Assembly (NCBI GenBank): GCA_943327025.2
Contig: CALPVO020000045.1
Span: forward strand, 1 to 11,664
Source: Janthinobacterium lividum
GTDB lineage: Bacteria > Pseudomonadota > Gammaproteobacteria > Steroidobacterales > Steroidobacteraceae
DNA: 11,664 bases
Direction of reading: 5' to 3'
Shown here: positions 7,825 through 11,664 of the stretch, one piece after another
Layout: each line of letters begins with the position of its first letter
Position numbering within the stretch: position 1 is the stretch's first letter
The notes under the pieces: generated by a model
The model's input: the letters and a program-made list of their open reading frames with translations, nothing else
Told to the model about the DNA's origin: nothing
The model's database searches: none
Position numbers and translations under genes: made by a program

Positions 7825-7847
7825 GGGGTGCCACCGTGTGGCTCCCC
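7825..7847 (+). promoter_or_regulatory. Hairpin between zapA and 6S RNA
   Basis: GGGG-T-GCCAC / GTGGC-T-CCCC forms a 9-bp stem with one T-T mismatch and a 3-base CGT loop. It lies 12 bases after the zapA stop and 8 bases before the 6S closing stem. It is followed by AAAAGTTT, not a T-run, so it is not a typical intrinsic terminator. It could attenuate read-through from zapA or mark a processing point for the 6S precursor; which of these is not decided by the sequence. Confidence 0.4.
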
Positions 7848-7852
7848 AAAAG

Positions 7853-8050
7853 TTTGGCGCCGCCTGCGGTGTTCGAGCAGTGAGCCTGGGACCCCTCGAC
7901 CCTAATTTGCTAAACCCCGGGGCATTGGGTCATTGGCAGCATTGCGCAAGTCCGCCTCGAGCGGAAAGCCTTAAGTGCCTTTGGCTCGCCCCACTTGTTG
8001 CCTTGGATCGAGGGCAACGGCTCAGCACGGCACAGGCGGACGGCGCCATC
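7853..8050 (+). ncRNA. ssrS: 6S RNA
   Basis: 6S RNA mimics an open promoter and binds sigma70-RNA polymerase, lowering transcription in stationary phase. The ~195-base segment between zapA and fau has the expected parts. There is a closing stem (GGCGCC-GCCTG, 7856-7866, with CAGGC at 8033-8037 and GGCGCC at 8042-8047, one 4-base bulge) and the GTTCGAGC...GAGCCTGGGACCCCT 5' arm, like the E. coli 5' arm with its GTTCGC and CCAGTCCCCTGAGCC segments. It also has the conserved AAGCCTTAAG (7966-7975) and a terminal-loop hairpin (GTTGCC 7997-8002 / GGCAAC 8013-8018). A small stem TCCGC/GCGGA (7951-7965) lies just before AAGCCTTAAG. Exact ends are estimated from the pairing. No clear promoter is seen immediately upstream, so it may be processed from a zapA transcript or use a diverged promoter. 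Confidence 0.9.
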
Positions 8051-8057
8051 TCCCTTA

Positions 8058-8091
8058 CCCCGGACAGGGCAACCTGTTCGGGGTTTCCTTT
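8058..8091 (+). terminator. Intrinsic terminator after 6S RNA
   Basis: CCCCGGACAGG (8058-8068) pairs along all 11 positions, with one G-T wobble, with CCTGTTCGGGG (8073-8083) around a GCAA tetraloop, followed by TTTCCTTT. This is a strong Rho-independent terminator ending 6S transcription about 60 bases before fau. Confidence 0.85.
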
Positions 8092-8149
8092 GGTGGCCGG
8101 GTTGGTAGCGCAACCCGCCGGATGCAGGACATCGTCTCCGGAGTAGCCG

Positions 8150-8842
8150 ATGAAGAACCACGCCAACCCGCCAATAGCCAACGCTGCGGCCCATGCGGGT
8201 GCCGAACTTGCAGCGCCTAGCGTGAGCAGCGCCACCGCATTGCAAGCCCTGCGCCGCGCCGCCCGCCAAGCCCGACGTGGCCTGCCGCCCCTGGTGCGGC
8301 GCGCCGAAGCAAAAGCGGCGGCCGCAGCTTTCGCGCAATGCCTGCGCTTGCGCGCCGGACAACACGTCGCGTTCTATGCGCCACTACGCGAAGAGTTCCC
8401 CACGGCTGAACTCATGCGCCTCGCTTGGCAACGCGGTTGCACGGTCTATCTGCCGGTCATCGCCCATCGCCGTCTCCGCTTGTTGCGCTTCGCGGCCTTG
8501 CCGCGCCCATCAGCGACACCGCAAGGCCGTCGCCCACTCACACCGAACGCCATGCGGCGCAACGCGCTCGGCATCGAGGAACCAGCGACCCCACGCTACC
8601 AATGGCGGCGCGCGCGTGACCTCGATCTCATCGCCATGCCACTCGTGGCCTTCGATGCTGCCGGGCACCGACTCGGCATGGGGGGTGGCTACTACGACCG
8701 TGCACTCGCCGGTACCGCAGGACGTCGCCCGTGGCGTTTGGGTTTGGCGCATGCATGCCAGCAGCTGCCGTGCGTTCCGCGGCGCGCATGGGACATGCCA
8801 CTCGACGCCGTGCTCACTGCCCACGGCCTGCGCCGCTTCTAA
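8150..8842 (+). CDS. fau: 5-formyltetrahydrofolate cyclo-ligase (Fau/YgfA, MTHFS)
   Basis: This enzyme converts 5-formyl-THF to 5,10-methenyl-THF with ATP, returning a stored folate to one-carbon metabolism in the cytosol. The 230-residue protein has the substrate and ATP-binding features of the family: FYAPLREEFPTAELM (residues 75-89), YLPVI (100-104), and the signature PLVAFDAAGHRLGMGGGYYDRAL (about 168-190). It ends with WDMPLDAVLT, like its relatives. It is about 45 residues longer than E. coli Fau because of an Ala-rich N-terminal lead. The ATG at 8150 is kept because GGAG (8140-8143) sits 6 bases upstream; a GTG at 8222 would give a shorter, more typical protein. Location after 6S RNA matches the ssrS-fau pairing known in E. 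coli. Confidence 0.92.
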   Translation: MKNHANPPIANAAAHAGAELAAPSVSSATALQALRRAARQARRGLPPLVRRAEAKAAAAAFAQCLRLRAGQHVAFYAPLREEFPTAELMRLAWQRGCTVYLPVIAHRRLRLLRFAALPRPSATPQGRRPLTPNAMRRNALGIEEPATPRYQWRRARDLDLIAMPLVAFDAAGHRLGMGGGYYDRALAGTAGRRPWRLGLAHACQQLPCVPRRAWDMPLDAVLTAHGLRRF

Positions 8843-8903
8843 CTCGCACGACCGTAGCGCTACAGAAAATCACGTTGATTCAGGCACTTTCAGGAAGAAC
8901 TTC

Positions 8904-9392
8904 ATGAACCACTGGCTGATGAAATCGGAACCCTCGGTGTTCGGACTGGCGGACTTTATGAAGGCTCCGAAGCGCACCACGATGTGGGATGGCGTGCGCA
9001 ACTACCAAGCGCGGAACATGTTGCGCGACCAAATGCGGGTCGGCGACCACGCATTTCTTTATCACTCGAACTGCGATGCACCGGGCATCTACGGTGTATT
9101 GGAAGTGGTGAAGGCCGGCTATCCGGACCCAACGCAATTCATCCCGGGACACGACCATCAAGACATTGCCAGCAAGCCGGACGACCCGCGCTGGTATGTG
9201 GTCGACGTCCAACTGGTGCGCCCACTCGCCACGCCGGTGCTGTTGGAAACCCTTAAAAACAAGCCACTTGCTGCACTCAACGAAATGCTCATCCTGCGCC
9301 GAGGCAATCGCTTGTCGGTGACGCCGATCACCGCAGCGGAATGGAAAGCGGTGCTCTCACTGGAAGCCAAAGGCAGTAAAGACAAGCGCTAA
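8904..9392 (+). CDS. EVE domain-containing protein
   Basis: A 162-residue single-domain protein of the EVE (PUA-like, YTH-related) superfamily, the group that includes human THYN1. It begins NHWLMKSEPSVFGLADF, the typical EVE opening, continues with WDGVRNYQARNML and MRVGDHAFLYHSNCDAPGI, and later has the WYVVDVQLVRPL strand. EVE domains are thought to bind modified bases in nucleic acids; for this chromosomal, stand-alone type the ligand is not established, so no more specific function is claimed. The ATG at 8904 is preceded by AGGAAG (8892-8897); the longer open frame from 8277 only overlaps fau in another frame. The 61 bases after fau contain a 10-bp palindrome (8854-8863) and no clear terminator, so co-transcription with fau is plausible. 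Confidence 0.92.
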   Translation: MNHWLMKSEPSVFGLADFMKAPKRTTMWDGVRNYQARNMLRDQMRVGDHAFLYHSNCDAPGIYGVLEVVKAGYPDPTQFIPGHDHQDIASKPDDPRWYVVDVQLVRPLATPVLLETLKNKPLAALNEMLILRRGNRLSVTPITAAEWKAVLSLEAKGSKDKR

Positions 9393-9452
9393 AGCGTTGT
9401 CGCTTGGCAATTCACGCAGAGTCCTGCAGTGGGTAACGGCATTGCCCTTTGG

Positions 9453-9490
9453 AACAAGCAAAAAAAAATTTGCAAGGGGGGTTGCTTGTT
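9453..9490. repeat. 9-bp inverted repeat enclosing an A-tract, upstream of the 22-codon gene
   Basis: AACAAGCAA (9453-9461) and TTGCTTGTT (9482-9490) are perfect inverted repeats around 20 bases that hold a run of nine A (9460-9468) and six G (9476-9481). The right arm overlaps the probable -35 region, so the element could be an operator or a bent-DNA/UP-like enhancer. It could also weakly terminate the EVE gene transcript, since TTTTTATT follows. It fills most of the otherwise gene-free 9393-9545 interval. Confidence 0.5.
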
Positions 9491-9513
9491 TTTATTCATA
9501 CTGTGTATATACT
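9486..9513 (+). promoter_or_regulatory. Probable promoter of the 22-codon Lys/Ala gene
   Basis: TATACT (9508-9513, 5 of 6 to the -10 consensus) lies 16 bases after TTGTTT (9486-9491, a weak -35), with an A-tract at about -52 to -60. Transcription would start near 9520 and give a leader of about 26 bases that carries a strong Shine-Dalgarno sequence. The AT-rich block stands out in this GC-rich window. Confidence 0.5.
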
Positions 9514-9545
9514 CAACCCCGGACTAACCTGTAAGGAGTTTCATC

Positions 9546-9614
9546 ATGGCTGCTAAGAAGAAAGCTGCGAAGAAGAAGGTAGCGAAGAAGAAGGCTGCTG
9601 CTAAGAAGAAGTAA
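9546..9614 (+). CDS. Very small Lys/Ala-rich basic peptide (histone H1/AlgP-tail-like)
   Basis: Twenty-two codons from ATG (9546) to TAA (9612-9614) encode a peptide made only of Met, Ala, Val and Lys: four Lys triplets separated by Ala pairs or triplets, 12 Lys in total and no acidic residue. It resembles the repeat units (AAKKK/KKA) of bacterial histone H1-like proteins and AlgP/AlgR3 tails, so binding of DNA or RNA is a reasonable guess, not shown. Support for a real gene is the best ribosome site in the window (TAAGGAG, 9532-9538, 7 bases before ATG), a promoter-like block just upstream, and a terminator at 9680-9711. It stands alone between the EVE gene and rpiA. Lys uses AAG 11 times and AAA once. 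The stop codon lies in a predicted hairpin (9604-9621) with a GTAA loop. Confidence 0.7.
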   Translation: MAAKKKAAKKKVAKKKAAAKKK

Positions 9615-9679
9615 TTCTTCTGAAGCCGCAGAAGGGCGGCGGAAACCGCAAGGACTCCACCTCCCCTTCGCACTTCTAA

Positions 9680-9711
9680 GACGAGGCCCGCGCAAGCGGG
9701 CCTCGTCGTTT
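9680..9711 (+). terminator. Intrinsic terminator after the 22-codon gene
   Basis: GACGAGGCCCGC (9680-9691) and GCGGGCCTCGTC (9696-9707) form a perfect 12-bp stem with a GCAA tetraloop; the trailing T-run is short (GTTTCT). It separates the small gene from rpiA. The stem is strong enough that termination is likely despite the short run. Confidence 0.75.
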
Positions 9712-9771
9712 CTGCCCTCCGCTGCCGGTATCATGGCAGTGACCAAACCCTGCAAAACAAGGACCCGCGCA

Positions 9772-10440
9772 ATGTCAGCAGACAACCGCAAGAAGCTCGC
9801 CGCGGAAGCGGCCCTGCGCTATGTGGAAGACGGCATGATCATCGGTGTGGGCACGGGCTCCACCGTGAACCACTTCATCGCCGCCCTGGCCAGCCGTCGA
9901 CATGACATCCGCGGCGCCGTCTCGAGCAGTGAGGCGAGCACCCGCCTGTTGCGCGCCGCCGGCATCGAAGTCATGGACCTCAATTCCACCGGCGACCTCT
10001 CCCTGTACGTCGACGGCGCGGACGAAGCGACCCGCCACGGCGCCCTCATCAAGGGTGGCGGCGCCGCTCTCACTCGCGAAAAAATCGTCGCCGCTGCCTC
10101 ACGCAAGTTCGTCTGCATCATGGACGACAGCAAACTGGTCGATGTGCTGGGCCGCTTCCCGCTGCCGGTCGAGGTAATCCCGATGGCACGCTCCTATGTG
10201 GCGCGGCAAATCGTCGCACTCGGCGGCCAGCCCGTACTGCGTGAAGGCGTCACCACAGACAACGGCAATTGCATCCTCGACGTGCACAACCTGGCCATCA
10301 CCGACCCGGTGGCGCTGGAGTCGGCGCTCGACCATGTGGCCGGCGTTGTCACTAACGGGCTGTTCTCGCGGCGCGGCGCGGACGTGCTGCTCATCGGCCG
10401 GGACTCCGGCGTGGAAACCTTGGACCCGCGCCACGCATGA
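9772..10440 (+). CDS. rpiA: Ribose-5-phosphate isomerase A
   Basis: RpiA interconverts ribose 5-phosphate and ribulose 5-phosphate in the non-oxidative pentose phosphate pathway. The 222-residue protein (219 in E. coli) has the phosphate-binding [11 protein letters not shown] (residues 25-35), SSSEAS (51-56), DGADEA (81-86) and [14 protein letters not shown] (94-107). Asp81, Asp84, Lys94 and the catalytic base Glu103 fall at the same numbers as in the E. coli enzyme. The ATG at 9772 is chosen over an in-frame ATG at 9733 because AAGGA (9759-9763) precedes it and the product begins like the family. A TATCAT (9729-9734) upstream could be its -10 box, without a good -35. Its stop overlaps the following membrane protein start (ATGA, 10437-10440). 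Confidence 0.96.
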   Translation: MSADNRKKLAAEAALRYVEDGMIIGVGTGSTVNHFIAALASRRHDIRGAVSSSEASTRLLRAAGIEVMDLNSTGDLSLYVDGADEATRHGALIKGGGAALTREKIVAAASRKFVCIMDDSKLVDVLGRFPLPVEVIPMARSYVARQIVALGGQPVLREGVTTDNGNCILDVHNLAITDPVALESALDHVAGVVTNGLFSRRGADVLLIGRDSGVETLDPRHA

Positions 10441-11486
10441 CGGCGGCGCCAGGACCCGGCAACTCCGCTAGGTCACGCTGGTCGGTGTGGCCAAGGTGGC
10501 CGGCTTGGCTCGACAGTTTCCTGCTCGGCATTCTCGGCGCCATGGTACTGGCCTGCTTCACCGCTCCTTGGGGCGGTAGCCACGGCGCTCTTGGTCTCGG
10601 TCACATCACCAGCGTGGGCATCGCGCTGGTGTTCGGACTGCATGGCGCACAGGTGTCGCGCGAGCGCCTGCACGCTGGCAGCCGCAATTTCCGTCTGCAC
10701 CTGCTCATTCAGTCGGCCACGTATCTGGTCTTTCCAGTCCTCGGCCTCGGCGGGTTCTGGCTGTTGCGCGGCACCCTGCCCATGCCGCTGGCACTGGGCT
10801 TTTTCTATCTTTGCGCCCTCCCCTCCACCATCGCCTCCGCGGTAACGTTGGTCGGCATCGCCCGCGGCAACGTGCCTGCTGCCATTTTCAACGCCACGCT
10901 GTCGGGGCTCTTGGGCATCTTCATGACACCCATGCTGGTCAGCCTGCTGGCAGCGACCAGCGGCGTGCAGCTCTCCTTGGTCGAGGCCATCCGCTCTTTG
11001 CTGGGGACAGTACTGCTCCCTTTCGCAGCAGGCCATCTGCTACAGCCGTGGCTGCTCCCCAGCCTGCGCGCGGCGCCTCGCCTGGTACGCTTCATCGAGC
11101 GCGGTGCCGTCTTGCTCGTCATGTATGTAGCGTTTTGTGATGCCATTGCCGCAGACGTTCTGCACCTGACCTCAGCGAGTTCGCTAGTGATCATGCTGGT
11201 GGCCGTGACCGGGTTGCTCGGTATCATGCTTTTCGGCCTGCATGCTGCAACCAAGCGCCTAGGTTTGGTTCCGGAGGACGCAGTAGCCCTGCTGCTTTGC
11301 GGCAGCCAGAAGAGCCTCGCCAACGGCATGCCCATGGCGAAGGCGCTGTTCGGCGCCTATCCAGCGCTCGGGCTACTGGTCCTACCCATGATTGCTTACC
11401 ACCAAGCCCAGTTGGTGGCCGGGGCGATCATTGCGCAGCGCTATGCAGCGCGCTCGACACTCACTAACGCCAGCGGGCAACCTTAA
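10437..11486 (+). CDS. Bile acid:sodium symporter superfamily membrane protein (YfeH/SBF-like)
   Basis: A 349-residue inner-membrane protein with about ten hydrophobic segments (roughly residues 25-43, 54-71, 85-110, 117-138, 148-170, 178-199, 221-240, 247-268, 282-298 and 308-334). Family marks of the SBF-like (PF13593, YfeH) group are [19 protein letters not shown] (122-140) with [14 protein letters not shown] after it, and [19 protein letters not shown] (288-306) followed by [16 protein letters not shown] (315-330). These pair like the two discontinuous helices that form the ion and substrate site in the superfamily. The substrate is not known; bile acids are unlikely here. Translational coupling to rpiA by ATGA suggests shared expression rather than a proven metabolic link. 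The 20-residue basic N-terminal lead is probably cytosolic. Confidence 0.88.
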   Translation: MTAAPGPGNSARSRWSVWPRWPAWLDSFLLGILGAMVLACFTAPWGGSHGALGLGHITSVGIALVFGLHGAQVSRERLHAGSRNFRLHLLIQSATYLVFPVLGLGGFWLLRGTLPMPLALGFFYLCALPSTIASAVTLVGIARGNVPAAIFNATLSGLLGIFMTPMLVSLLAATSGVQLSLVEAIRSLLGTVLLPFAAGHLLQPWLLPSLRAAPRLVRFIERGAVLLVMYVAFCDAIAADVLHLTSASSLVIMLVAVTGLLGIMLFGLHAATKRLGLVPEDAVALLLCGSQKSLANGMPMAKALFGAYPALGLLVLPMIAYHQAQLVAGAIIAQRYAARSTLTNASGQP

Positions 11487-11504
11487 GGCGCACTTCGCCA
11501 AAGG

Positions 11505-11582
11505 CACCGCAATAGGCCGCCGCATTAGCGCGCGGCATTAGCCCACGACACTAGGGCGCCTCACCAGGACGCCTTACTAGGG
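11505..11582. repeat. 13-bp imperfect tandem repeat, six units
   Basis: Six consecutive 13-base units start at 11505, 11518, 11531, 11544, 11557 and 11570. Examples are CGCCGCATTAGCG, CACGACACTAGGG and CGCCTTACTAGGG. Positions 1 (C), 3 (C), 7 (A), 10 (A) and 11 (G) are the same in all six; the rough consensus is CGCCGCACTAGGG. The array lies 18 bases after the symporter stop and its last unit contains the stop of the apparent minus-strand gene. The period is not a multiple of three, so it is not a protein repeat. Confidence 0.7.
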
Positions 11583-11664
11583 CGCGGCGACGCAGCGCAG
11601 TTCACGTTGCGCCTTTGCGGCCGCGGCGGCTTCGCGTTGGCGGTCGGCCACAAGCACACGCATC
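11577..11664 (-). CDS. C-terminal end of an unidentified minus-strand protein (partial)
   Basis: The minus strand is open from the window edge to a TAG at 11577-11579. The visible 28 residues, from an ATG at 11661-11663, include MRVLVADRQREAAAAAKAQR and finish CVAAP; the ATG may be internal. Codons are GC-rich at the third position, as in the neighbours, and the Ala/Arg/Glu pattern looks like a C-terminal helix. Too little is present to name a family. It would be convergent with the symporter gene. Confidence 0.4.
   Translation of the reverse strand, partial: MRVLVADRQREAAAAAKAQRELRCVAAP

Noticed and set aside
7838..8146. A 102-codon plus-strand frame, and minus-strand frames over 7910-8365
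   Set aside because: They overlap the 6S RNA structure and terminator, have no ribosome site and no recognisable motifs.
8222..8224. GTG as the fau start
   Set aside because: It would give a more typical length, but the ATG at 8150 has a well-spaced GGAG, so it was preferred; not fully excluded.
8854..8863. Ten-base palindrome GTAGCGCTAC between fau and the EVE gene
   Set aside because: Short palindromes arise often by chance; no second copy or promoter geometry supports an operator.
9733..9771. An upstream in-frame ATG for rpiA
   Set aside because: It has no ribosome site and would add 13 residues that the family lacks; 9772 has AAGGA upstream.
1..11664. A new defence, mobile or CRISPR system
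   Set aside because: No transposase, integrase, repeat-spacer array, toxin-antitoxin pair or nuclease genes are visible; codon style is uniform and gene order is conserved housekeeping.

Overview
This is a GC-rich chromosomal window from a gammaproteobacterium, most likely a Xanthomonadales (Lysobacterales)-type organism. The reasons are the gene content and the order of the block ubiI-like / ubiH / pepP / ygfB / small coiled-coil gene / zapA / 6S RNA / fau / EVE protein / rpiA. This is close to the order seen in E. coli (ubiI-ubiH-pepP-ygfB-zapA-ssrS-fau...rpiA). The taxon assignment is inferred from synteny and protein motifs only; no database search was possible.

Layout: (1) 3-1028, the C-terminal half of an M13 (neprilysin/PepO-type) zinc metallopeptidase, cut by the window start. 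(2) 1038-2602, ispG followed by a translationally coupled pterin-4a-carbinolamine dehydratase gene (phhB-like). (3) 2607-2627, a hairpin between convergent genes. (4) 2651-7167, the minus-strand operon ygfB-pepP-ubiH-ubiI-like, compact and with two 4-base ATGA overlaps. (5) 7168-7240, a short divergent promoter region. (6) 7241-8091, a plus-strand ZapB-like coiled-coil gene, zapA, the 6S RNA gene and a strong intrinsic terminator. (7) 8150-9392, fau (5-formyl-THF cyclo-ligase) and an EVE-domain gene. (8) 9393-9711, a promoter with an A-tract and inverted repeat driving a 22-codon Lys/Ala gene, followed by a C-rich 3' region and a terminator. (9) 9772-11486, rpiA coupled to a YfeH-type (bile acid:Na+ symporter superfamily) membrane protein. 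(10) 11505-11664, a 13-bp imperfect tandem repeat and the apparent 3' end of a minus-strand gene.

Functionally the core is housekeeping. It covers isoprenoid precursor (MEP pathway) and ubiquinone ring hydroxylation, proline-peptide cleavage, divisome assembly (ZapA with a ZapB-like partner), global control of RNA polymerase by 6S RNA, one-carbon metabolism, and the pentose phosphate pathway. No phage, IS, CRISPR or defence system is visible.

The least ordinary parts are small and easily missed: the tiny polylysine gene with its sRNA-like transcript layout (about 9453-9711), the 13-bp tandem array next to the window's right end, a hairpin between zapA and 6S RNA, and the possibly leaderless divergent promoters at 7168-7240.
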